Assembly: GCA_900545035.1 (NCBI GenBank)
Contig: UQXM01000096.1
Coordinates: 1 to 7,043, forward strand
Reading direction: 5' to 3'
Source of the DNA: an uncultured Fusobacterium sp.
Lineage (GTDB): Bacteria > Fusobacteriota > Fusobacteriia > Fusobacteriales > Fusobacteriaceae
Length of the DNA stretch: 7,043 nt
Part shown: positions 1 to 5,770 of the stretch, in pieces
Layout: every line of letters starts with the position of its first letter
Numbering within the stretch: position 1 is the stretch's first letter
Made by a program: the position numbers and the translations under genes
The notes under the pieces: generated by a model
What the model was told of the DNA's origin: nothing
The model's database searches: none
Seen by the model: the letters and a program-made list of their open reading frames with translations, nothing else

Positions 1-1
1 T

Positions 2-70
2 GAGCTCAGCTCCATGCAAAAAGACGGACTGATTAATTACAAAAAAAATCTTTTTACATTAATAAAATAA
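2..70 (+). CDS. C-terminal end of a probable Crp/Fnr-family transcriptional regulator (partial, 5' end outside window)
   Basis: The reading frame entering from the left edge runs 22 codons to a TAA at 68-70. It reads ELSSMQKDGLI followed by NYKKNLFTLIK. The pattern (R)ELSxMQKxGLIxYKK is typical of the end of Crp/Fnr-type winged helix-turn-helix domains: the tail of the recognition helix, then the small beta wing and the last strand. Base 1 would be the third position of a preceding codon and is compatible with the usual Arg. Proteins of this family normally have an N-terminal cyclic-nucleotide-like sensor domain, which cannot be seen here, so ligand and targets are unknown. The gene converges on the tRNA-Leu gene. 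Its stop codon lies within a few bases of the tRNA terminator hairpin, and no separate good terminator for it is visible. The family call rests on a short stretch only. Confidence 0.6.
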   Translation, partial: ELSSMQKDGLINYKKNLFTLIK

Positions 71-103
71 AAAAACATATATACTTTTACAAATATATAT
101 GTT
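69..103 (-). terminator. Rho-independent terminator of the tRNA-Leu gene
   Basis: Bases 74-83 and 94-103 form a perfect 10-bp stem (AACATATATA / TATATATGTT) around a 10-base loop. Read on the minus strand, the hairpin is followed directly by a T-run (69-73, continued after one A), starting 15 bases past the CCA end of the tRNA. The stem is AT-rich and therefore weak, but stem plus T-tract fits an intrinsic terminator. On the plus strand the downstream side lacks a T-tract, so it is probably not efficient for the left-hand gene. Confidence 0.7.
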
Positions 104-117
104 CACAAACTTTTATA

Positions 118-204
118 TGGTGCCTAAGGCGGGACTCGAACCCGCAAGGTGTTGCCACCAACGGATTTTGAGTCCGTCGCGTCTACCAATTCCGCCACTC
201 AGGC
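118..204 (-). tRNA. trnL: tRNA-Leu, anticodon CAA, with encoded CCA
   Basis: The minus strand folds into a complete 87-nt class II tRNA. The acceptor stem pairs GCCTGAG with CTTAGGC, including one G-T pair. A D arm follows. The anticodon arm has a 5-bp stem (ACGGA/TCCGT) with loop CTCAAAA, placing the anticodon CAA at 168-170 (read on the minus strand), which decodes UUG. The long variable arm has a GGTG-GCAA-CACC hairpin, as expected for tRNA-Leu. The T arm has stem GCGGG/CCCGC and loop TTCGAGT. The discriminator is A and the CCA end is encoded (118-120). It is transcribed alone, with its own promoter at 220-248 and terminator at 69-103. Confidence 0.97.
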
Positions 205-219
205 ACATTTCACTCAACT

Positions 220-248
220 ATAATATCTCATTTTTTAATTTTTGTCAA
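220..248 (-). promoter_or_regulatory. Housekeeping sigma-factor promoter of tRNA-Leu
   Basis: On the minus strand a perfect -35 box TTGACA (243-248) is separated by exactly 17 bases from the -10 box TATTAT (220-225), one mismatch from consensus. Transcription should start near base 213, giving a 5' leader of about 9 bases before the mature tRNA. The A/T-rich tract upstream (249-282) could act as an UP-type element. It is the strongest promoter in the window by consensus, which suits a stable-RNA gene. Confidence 0.85.
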
Positions 249-282
249 TAATTTTTATATAAAAAAATAAAATAATTTAATT

Positions 283-310
283 TTGTAATCTTATATTATT
301 ATAGTATAAT
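283..310 (+). promoter_or_regulatory. Promoter of the alanyl-tRNA editing gene
   Basis: A perfect -10 box TATAAT (305-310) lies 16 bases downstream of a partial -35 box TTGTAA (283-288, 4 of 6 matches to TTGACA). The predicted start of transcription is near 317, leaving a leader of about 34 bases before the ATG at 351. The -35 box is back to back with that of the tRNA promoter, 34 bases away across pure A/T sequence. Confidence 0.7.
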
Positions 311-337
311 GTATTTTAGGAATTACTTTTATTTAAC

Positions 338-342
338 GGAGG
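338..342 (+). promoter_or_regulatory. Shine-Dalgarno site that fixes the alaX start at 351
   Basis: GGAGG at 338-342 lies 8 bases before the ATG at 351. An in-frame ATG at 309 gives a 14-codon longer reading frame, but it has no ribosome binding site and overlaps the -10 box TATAAT (305-310), so it would lie upstream of the transcript start. The site therefore decides the start codon. Confidence 0.85.
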
Positions 343-350
343 CTCTCAAT

Positions 351-1478
351 ATGTTAATACAAATTATAAGCTGCGAAAAAGAAAAAAATGGTTATGCCTT
401 AAAGGCTGAATATAATTATCCTGACTGTCTTGAAATATATCCTGACGGAAAAGGAGGACAGCTTGGAGACAGGGGAACTATAAATGGTATTGAAATACTG
501 GAAGTAAAAGACGATAAAATAATTGTTGCAGAAGAAATAAATCCCGGAGAATATGAGTATTTTCTGGATATGGAAAGAAGAGCAGACATTGCACTTCAGC
601 ATACAGCAGAGCATCTACTTTCGGGAATACTTTTGAAAGAATATAATCTGAATAATGTAGGATACAGAATGAGAGAAGATGTTTCTACCTGTGATATCGA
701 TACAGAAAATTTTTCTGATGAACTTCTTAATGAGATAGCAGAAAAAGTAAACAAAACCATTTCAAAAGGAGCAGAAGTATATGAAAAAATTGTTACTCAC
801 GAAGAAGCAGCAGAAATAAATTTGAGAAAAAAATTAAGTCCTAAAATCACAGGAGATATCAGAATTGTAGAAATAAAAAATTATGATTTATGTGCCTGTG
901 CAGGTTTTCATCTGAAAAATATAAAAGACATAAAAATATTCAAATTTACTTCATATGAAAGAGTAAAAGGAAAATATACAAGAGTAAGTTTTATTGCAGG
1001 GGAAAGAGCAATAGAAGATTATAATAAAAAAGCTGAAATTATCACAAAACTTAACCATAAATTCAGCTGCCGTGATTATGAAATAATTGAAAAACTGGAA
1101 AATTATCAAAAAGAACATGAAAATCTGAAAAGAAACTATTTGGCTGTACTGCAAAGTTATGCTCATATTCTGGGAACAAACCTTGCAGAGAAAGCTGAAA
1201 TTTTCAATTCACATAAAGTTGTTGTATATGAAGGGGAAAAAGATTTAGTGGACAGTCTTAGAAGATATTTTGCAAACACTGAAATTACTTTTGCAGGAAT
1301 TGCTTCTGATACAGTTTTCTTATCAAGTCGGACTGTAAATTGTACACAGCTTATAAAAAATATTATTTCTTCTGATAATACGCTTAAAGGAGGCGGAAGT
1401 CCTAAACAAGGAAATATAAAAGGAAATGTTTCAAAAGAAATAATAATAAATGCAATAAAAAATATTACAGAGATGTAA
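351..1478 (+). CDS. alaX: Alanyl-tRNA editing protein, long form (AlaX-L type, with DHHA1 domain)
   Basis: This is a 375-residue stand-alone editing factor related to the editing half of alanyl-tRNA synthetase. The family hydrolyses mischarged Ser-tRNA(Ala) or Gly-tRNA(Ala) in the cytoplasm. In order, it shows the GGQLGDRG motif near residues 35-42, the metal-binding HTAEH (H84, H88), and a second metal-ligand pair in CACAGFH (C183, H187, CxxxH). This replaces the more usual CGGTH. A charged, probably coiled-coil segment follows at about 240-265. A C-terminal DHHA1-like region ends in the glycine-rich motif GGGSPKQG (347-354). No aminoacylation domain is present, so it is not AlaRS itself. 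The length suits the long AlaX class found in clostridia and fusobacteria. The start at 351 was chosen for its GGAGG site. It is followed after 75 bases by rlmN with no visible terminator, so read-through into the downstream genes is likely. Substrate preference cannot be read from sequence. Confidence 0.88.
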   Translation: MLIQIISCEKEKNGYALKAEYNYPDCLEIYPDGKGGQLGDRGTINGIEILEVKDDKIIVAEEINPGEYEYFLDMERRADIALQHTAEHLLSGILLKEYNLNNVGYRMREDVSTCDIDTENFSDELLNEIAEKVNKTISKGAEVYEKIVTHEEAAEINLRKKLSPKITGDIRIVEIKNYDLCACAGFHLKNIKDIKIFKFTSYERVKGKYTRVSFIAGERAIEDYNKKAEIITKLNHKFSCRDYEIIEKLENYQKEHENLKRNYLAVLQSYAHILGTNLAEKAEIFNSHKVVVYEGEKDLVDSLRRYFANTEITFAGIASDTVFLSSRTVNCTQLIKNIISSDNTLKGGGSPKQGNIKGNVSKEIIINAIKNITEM

Positions 1479-1490
1479 AATTTTAAACAT

Positions 1491-1519
1491 TTGTATTTTT
1501 TCAAAAAAACTGGTATAAT
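1491..1519 (+). promoter_or_regulatory. Extended -10 promoter before rlmN
   Basis: A consensus -10 box TATAAT (1514-1519) is preceded by TGG (1511-1513), forming an extended -10 element. A weak -35 box TTGTAT (1491-1496) stands 17 bases upstream. Transcription would begin near 1526, about 28 bases before the rlmN ATG. This would let rlmN and the penicillin-binding protein be transcribed independently of alaX. Confidence 0.75.
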
Positions 1520-1553
1520 AAGGCTTAAACTTTACAAATAATACGGAGGACAA

Positions 1554-2606
1554 ATGGAAGATTTTAAATTAAATTTATTGAACCTTGACGAGAAAGAAAT
1601 CACAGATTATATACTTTCTCTGGGAATGAAAAAATTCTATGGAAAACAGATTTTCAACTGGCTTCATGGAAAATTAATAAGAAATATAAATGACATGTCG
1701 AATATATCTTTAAAAGACAGGGAAATGCTTGATAAAAACAGTTATATTCCTCTTTTTAACTTAATGGATCATAAAATTTCAAAAATTGACGGAACAGAAA
1801 AATTTCTTTTCAAATTGGAAGACGGAAATACAATTGAAACTGTTCTTCTGAAACATAAAACAAGAAATACTCTTTGTGTTTCAACACAGGTAGGATGTCC
1901 TGTAAAATGTGCTTTCTGTGCAACAGGAGCTTCAGGATTTGAAAGAAACCTTGATGTTCATGAAATTATAAATCAAGTTTATACTATTGAAAGAAGATTA
2001 AGAAACAAAGGGGAAGCAGTAAACAATATCGTCTTTATGGGAATGGGAGAACCTCTTTTAAATATTAATAACTTAATGAAAGCGATAATTCTTCTTTCAC
2101 ATGAAAACGGACTGAATATTTCAAAAAGAAAAATTACAATCTCAACTTCAGGAATTGTTCCGGGAATAGAAAGACTTTTGGAGGAAAAACTTCCTGTGGA
2201 ACTGGCTGTATCTCTTCATGCTGTGTTCAACGATAAAAGAGACAGACTTATTCCTATAAACAAAAGATTTCCGTTAGAAGATCTTTTCACAGTTCTGAAA
2301 GAGTATCAGAGAATTACAAATCGTAGAATTACTTTTGAATATATTCTTATAAAAGAATTTAATGTATCTGATAATGATGCTAATGTTCTTGCGGACTTTA
2401 TGCACGAATTTGACCATACATTAAACCTTATCCCTTATAATCCTGTTGTGGAAAATGAATTTGAAAGACCTAGTCAGAAAAAAATCGATAAATTCTACAG
2501 CATTTTGAAAAACGACAGAAAAGTAAATGTTGTTATAAGAGGTGAAAAAGGAACAGATATTGACGGTGCATGCGGACAACTTAGACAAAGAAAAACTGCC
2601 AAATAA
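1554..2606 (+). CDS. rlmN: Dual-specificity rRNA/tRNA methyltransferase RlmN (23S A2503 C2-methylation), radical SAM
   Basis: This 350-residue protein is a full-length RlmN. The enzyme uses a [4Fe-4S] cluster and two SAM molecules to methylate C2 of A2503 in 23S rRNA, and also A37 of some tRNAs. The radical-SAM cluster motif is CPVKCAFC (C115, C119, C122). The essential methyl-carrying cysteine is C340 in GTDIDGACGQL, and C108 matches the conserved Cys seven residues before the cluster motif. Other family blocks are GMGEP (163-167), ITISTSG (194-200), SLHA (220-223) and NLIPYNP (291-297). The N-terminal ~90 residues form the small RNA-binding domain seen in the family. GGAGG at 1545-1549 lies 4 bases before the ATG, a rather tight spacing. 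The next gene starts 25 bases downstream, so the two are very probably cotranscribed. All key residues are present. Sequence context favours RlmN over the resistance enzyme Cfr. Confidence 0.96.
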   Translation: MEDFKLNLLNLDEKEITDYILSLGMKKFYGKQIFNWLHGKLIRNINDMSNISLKDREMLDKNSYIPLFNLMDHKISKIDGTEKFLFKLEDGNTIETVLLKHKTRNTLCVSTQVGCPVKCAFCATGASGFERNLDVHEIINQVYTIERRLRNKGEAVNNIVFMGMGEPLLNINNLMKAIILLSHENGLNISKRKITISTSGIVPGIERLLEEKLPVELAVSLHAVFNDKRDRLIPINKRFPLEDLFTVLKEYQRITNRRITFEYILIKEFNVSDNDANVLADFMHEFDHTLNLIPYNPVVENEFERPSQKKIDKFYSILKNDRKVNVVIRGEKGTDIDGACGQLRQRKTAK

Positions 2607-2631
2607 TATTAATTAAAATGGAGAAATTAAT

Positions 2632-4680
2632 ATGTGGAAAAAAATTTTGAAAATAGCCGGAATTTCTGTTATAGCTGTGGGAATAATAGGAACTGTTGCT
2701 GTATCTCTTGTTGTAAATCATTATAAAAAAGAAATACCGAATATAGCAGAACTTGTTGAATCTTATACTCCCTCAATTCCCACTCAAATATATGACAGAA
2801 ACGGAAAAGTTATAGATGTTATTTATAAAGAGTCGAGAGTTCCTGTAAAATTTGAAAATATTCCGCAGGTTGTAAAAAATGCTTTTTTATCTATTGAAGA
2901 CAGAAGATTTTACAGTCATTACGGAATCGATCCCATAGGACTTGTAAGAGCTGTATTTATAAATTTGACATCAGGAAGAGCAAAGCAGGGAGCAAGTTCT
3001 TTCACTCAGCAGCTTTCAAGAAATGCTTTCCTTTCACACGAAAGAAAACTTTCAAGAAAAATAAAAGAAGCAATCATTACAATTGAAATAGAAAAAAGAT
3101 ATACCAAAGATGAAATTTTTGAAAAATATCTTAATGAAATATACTTCGGAGAAGGGGATTATGGAATAAGAAGTGCTTCACAATCTCTGTTCAAAAAAGA
3201 GCCCAAAGATTTGAATATTGCTGAAAGTGCAATGTTGGCAGGAATGCCTAACAGACCGGGAGCATACAATCCAAGAAGAAACATGAAACTTTCTGTTAAA
3301 AGAATGCAGGTTGTTTTGGGACAAATGCTGAAATACAACATGATTACAAAAGAAGAATATGAAAAAGCCATGAAGCATAAATTTGTTCTTGAAACAAGTT
3401 TTCCTGAAAATTATGATTTTTCAAAAATTGATAAAAGCATAACTACAATTGTCTACAAAAAAGGATTTGTAAACAAATCAAAAGTGCCAAGCTTCACTGA
3501 TACGGTACAAAAACTTTTATCTGAAAATTTTGATGATGAAACAATTTACAACAGCGGTTTAAAAGTTTACACAACTCTTGATTATGATATACAAAAAACT
3601 GCCGAAGAAGTTTTTAATAATTATGACCCTCTTGTAAAAGATGAAATGCTTCAGGGAGGAATGGTTACTCTTGATACTGCAAACGGACATGTAATTTCAA
3701 TAGTAGGAGGAAAAAATTTCCAGCCCGGAAATTTCAACAGAGCTCTTGATGCAAAAAGACAAATAGGTTCTGCTTTTAAACCATTCGTTTATCTCACAGC
3801 AATAATTGACGGAAAAAGCGAAAATACTCTTGTGGAAGATTCCAGAGTTATCTTCGGTGATTGGGCTCCAAAAAATGTCGGAACTCTTTACAGAAAAAAT
3901 TCCACTCTTCTTGAAGGGCTGGATAAATCTGTAAACATGGTTTCAATCAAACTTTTAAGAGACTTGGGACATGATAAACTGAAAGATACAATAGAAAAAA
4001 CAAAAGCTGACCTTAATCCACCGAGAGATTTAACTGCTTCTCTTGGTTCTCTTGTAGGAACTCCTATGGAACTGGCAAAAGCTTATGCTGTTTTTTCAAA
4101 CGGAGGATATGCTGTTGAGCCTGTTTTCCTTTTGGAAGTAAGAGATAAAAATGACAATACTCTTTACAAGTATACACCAAAAATAGAAAAAACTTTTAAT
4201 TCTGAAGATATTGCTCTTACTACAAATCTTCTTATCAGTTCAACAAAAACAGGTACAAGTCATTCTGCACAAGTAAAAACAAAACACGGAAAACTTATTG
4301 AGCAGGCAGGAAAAACAGGTACTACAAATGATGCAAGAAGTGTGTGGTATGCAGGATTTACTCCTGAATTTGTTACAACAATATATCTTGGTTATGACGA
4401 TAACTCTAAAATGGGAAATACAACAGGAGGGGCTTTGGTCGCTCCTATGTGGAAAGAATTTTACACAAAAATTATAGACAGAGGATATTATACTCCAAGC
4501 AAATTTGAATATATTGATAATCTTGTGGCAAACGGAAAGCTTTATTATCAAGATCTTGACCCTTTCACAGGACTTATCCGTGATAAAGGAACAAAAAAAT
4601 TCCTGCTGAAAAATAATAAAATCCAGCTGGAAAAACAGGAAAAATACAACAAAAGCATAAGAGATATTATGTATAACTAA
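2632..4680 (+). CDS. Class A penicillin-binding protein, PBP1A family (peptidoglycan glycosyltransferase / DD-transpeptidase)
   Basis: This 682-residue bifunctional enzyme polymerises lipid II into glycan strands and crosslinks the peptides on the outer face of the cytoplasmic membrane. A short cytoplasmic tail (MWKK) and one hydrophobic segment at about 7-29 form an uncleaved anchor. The GT51 domain (about 50-250) contains the catalytic Glu in EDRRFY (E89), QGASSFTQQL (119-128), RKIKE (142-146) and the second Glu block in NEIYFGEG (E169). The transpeptidase domain (about 310-620) has SxxK as S380-AF-K383, SxN as S433-V-N435, and KTGT at 561-564. A Lys-rich tail of about 60 residues follows with no recognised domain. 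The ribosome site GGAG (2620-2623) is 8 bases before the ATG, and no promoter fits in the 25-base gap after rlmN. The gene ends in tandem TAA TAA followed immediately by a strong terminator. It is mrcA/ponA-like, but I cannot say which paralogue of the organism it is. Confidence 0.95.
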   Translation: MWKKILKIAGISVIAVGIIGTVAVSLVVNHYKKEIPNIAELVESYTPSIPTQIYDRNGKVIDVIYKESRVPVKFENIPQVVKNAFLSIEDRRFYSHYGIDPIGLVRAVFINLTSGRAKQGASSFTQQLSRNAFLSHERKLSRKIKEAIITIEIEKRYTKDEIFEKYLNEIYFGEGDYGIRSASQSLFKKEPKDLNIAESAMLAGMPNRPGAYNPRRNMKLSVKRMQVVLGQMLKYNMITKEEYEKAMKHKFVLETSFPENYDFSKIDKSITTIVYKKGFVNKSKVPSFTDTVQKLLSENFDDETIYNSGLKVYTTLDYDIQKTAEEVFNNYDPLVKDEMLQGGMVTLDTANGHVISIVGGKNFQPGNFNRALDAKRQIGSAFKPFVYLTAIIDGKSENTLVEDSRVIFGDWAPKNVGTLYRKNSTLLEGLDKSVNMVSIKLLRDLGHDKLKDTIEKTKADLNPPRDLTASLGSLVGTPMELAKAYAVFSNGGYAVEPVFLLEVRDKNDNTLYKYTPKIEKTFNSEDIALTTNLLISSTKTGTSHSAQVKTKHGKLIEQAGKTGTTNDARSVWYAGFTPEFVTTIYLGYDDNSKMGNTTGGALVAPMWKEFYTKIIDRGYYTPSKFEYIDNLVANGKLYYQDLDPFTGLIRDKGTKKFLLKNNKIQLEKQEKYNKSIRDIMYN

Positions 4681-4713
4681 TAAAACGGAGCAGATTAAAC
4701 TGCTCCGTTTTAT
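4680..4713. terminator. Bidirectional rho-independent terminator between convergent genes
   Basis: A near-perfect 14-bp stem pairs 4680-4693 with 4700-4713 (core CGGAGCAG / CTGCTCCG) around the 6-base loop ATTAAA. The stem flanks are A-rich on one side and T-rich on the other, so both strands give GC-rich hairpin followed by TTTT. It directly follows the stop of the penicillin-binding protein on the plus strand and lies 7 bases past the stop of the secreted protein on the minus strand. It can therefore end both transcripts. Confidence 0.92.
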
Positions 4714-4720
4714 ATATTAT

Positions 4721-5719
4721 TTATTTGTATTCTCCAAGCATAAATCTGTAAAAAGATGGATTTACCCATACTTTTTTAGTTTCTGTTTTTATATTTTTAT
4801 TTTTTGAAATCTCTTTAACAAGAGCAGACGATTTTTCAGGAAGTGTCAGCATATGGGCATCATATTTTTCATCAGAAACAATATTATCTATAAGCATTTT
4901 ATATCCTGCTGTTTTTTCTGTTTGAATAAAAGGCTGCCACCATGATTCATGAAGAAGTCCTTTCTCATCTTCGCTGTCTTTTTTGGCATATTTTTCTATA
5001 AGGGCAAAAAATTTCTCTTTGTCCTTTTCATTTTCAAATTGAAATTTTAAATCATATTCCAAAGGATGAGCTATTATTGTTCCGTCGCTCATTTTTGTTA
5101 CAGTATAACTTGATTCTCCCCATTCAGGCAGATATATAAAAGCAGAAGTTTTTACTTCCAGCTGAACTTTGGCATCCAAATTTTCACTTTTCATAAGTCC
5201 GATTATCTGTGAAGCATGAATTATGTCATTATGCCCATAACATACTGTAAGCTTTTCATCAAAATCTGCATAATCTTCTCTGTTTTTAATATTGTATCCT
5301 GTTGTAAGCCCTTTTCTCAAAGCCTCATTTAAGACACTACTTAAAGAACTGTCTTTTATTATCTCTCCTCTGTTCCATTTATTATACAATCTCTCAATTA
5401 TGTTTTTATCTGAAACATTTCCGATATAATTTTCCCTTGTATCAAGATAATCAGTTGTAAATTTGTCCAGCTTTTTCTTTATATCTTTTCCGCTGTTCAA
5501 ATCATTTGTCGAAACGGCTCCCAAATCCACAAGAAGAGCTTTTGCTCTTATATCATTTTCTTTGCCTTTGTATCCTTTTAAAGAAGCCTCTGCTTTTTCT
5601 TTTGAATAAGAGGCTGCCAATTCCTCCATATTTATTTTTTTAACTGCTTCTTCATATACAGTTGCTCCGTATAAACTCATTGATAATAATACTGCCCCTA
5701 TCAAACAGCTTTTTTTCAT
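4721..5719 (-). CDS. Secreted protein of unknown function; possible distant transglutaminase-like fold
   Basis: I do not recognise this 332-residue protein. The N-terminus is a clear Sec-type signal peptide: MKKS, a hydrophobic stretch to about residue 17, and likely cleavage around LYGA (16-19). Cys5 lies too early for a lipobox, so it is probably not a lipoprotein. The mature part up to about residue 150 is charged and probably helical. The middle carries LTVCYGHNDIIHASQIIGL (158-176), then LDAKVQLEV with beta-like strands, and later DGTIIAHPLEYDL (212-224). A Cys opening a helix, then small residues and a 'DAKV' strand, resembles the core of transglutaminase-like cysteine enzymes (C160, with H218 and D223 as possible partners). 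This is inference only. HESWWQPF (257-264) is an unusual aromatic patch. AAGGAGG at 5724-5730 lies 4 bases from the ATG. It stands downstream of the aminotransferase gene but has its own promoter. Confidence 0.8.
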   Translation of the reverse strand: MKKSCLIGAVLLSMSLYGATVYEEAVKKINMEELAASYSKEKAEASLKGYKGKENDIRAKALLVDLGAVSTNDLNSGKDIKKKLDKFTTDYLDTRENYIGNVSDKNIIERLYNKWNRGEIIKDSSLSSVLNEALRKGLTTGYNIKNREDYADFDEKLTVCYGHNDIIHASQIIGLMKSENLDAKVQLEVKTSAFIYLPEWGESSYTVTKMSDGTIIAHPLEYDLKFQFENEKDKEKFFALIEKYAKKDSEDEKGLLHESWWQPFIQTEKTAGYKMLIDNIVSDEKYDAHMLTLPEKSSALVKEISKNKNIKTETKKVWVNPSFYRFMLGEYK

Positions 5720-5756
5720 TTTTCCTCCTTAAAATCTCTGTTGATATTTACAGTTT

Positions 5757-5765
5757 ATTATATCA
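5757..5765 (-). promoter_or_regulatory. Extended -10 promoter of the secreted-protein gene
   Basis: On the minus strand TGATATAAT gives a consensus -10 box (5757-5762) with the TG of an extended -10 element (5764-5765). No good -35 box is found at 16-18 bases upstream, which is tolerable for extended -10 promoters. It sits in the 51-base gap after the aminotransferase stop. The predicted transcript start is near 5750, about 30 bases before the ATG at 5719. The secreted protein can therefore be expressed apart from the aminotransferase. Confidence 0.65.
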
Positions 5766-5770
5766 TAATT

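Noticed and set aside
1163..1504. 113-codon open frame on the minus strand opposite the end of alaX
   Set aside because: Phe/Ile-rich antisense frame typical of A-rich coding strands. It overlaps the conserved DHHA1 region and has no ribosome site.
1496..1508. TTTTTT-C-AAAAAA run after alaX as a possible terminator
   Set aside because: The arms are separated by one base, so no stable loop forms, and there is no GC stem. The T-run is better explained as part of the rlmN promoter spacer.
1554..2606. Cfr-type antibiotic-resistance methyltransferase instead of RlmN
   Set aside because: Full length, the GTDIDGACGQL ending and the housekeeping context fit RlmN. No mobile-element sequence lies nearby.
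4240..4551. 103-codon minus-strand frame inside the penicillin-binding-protein gene
   Set aside because: Antisense to the conserved transpeptidase motifs, Cys-rich low-quality composition, no start signals.
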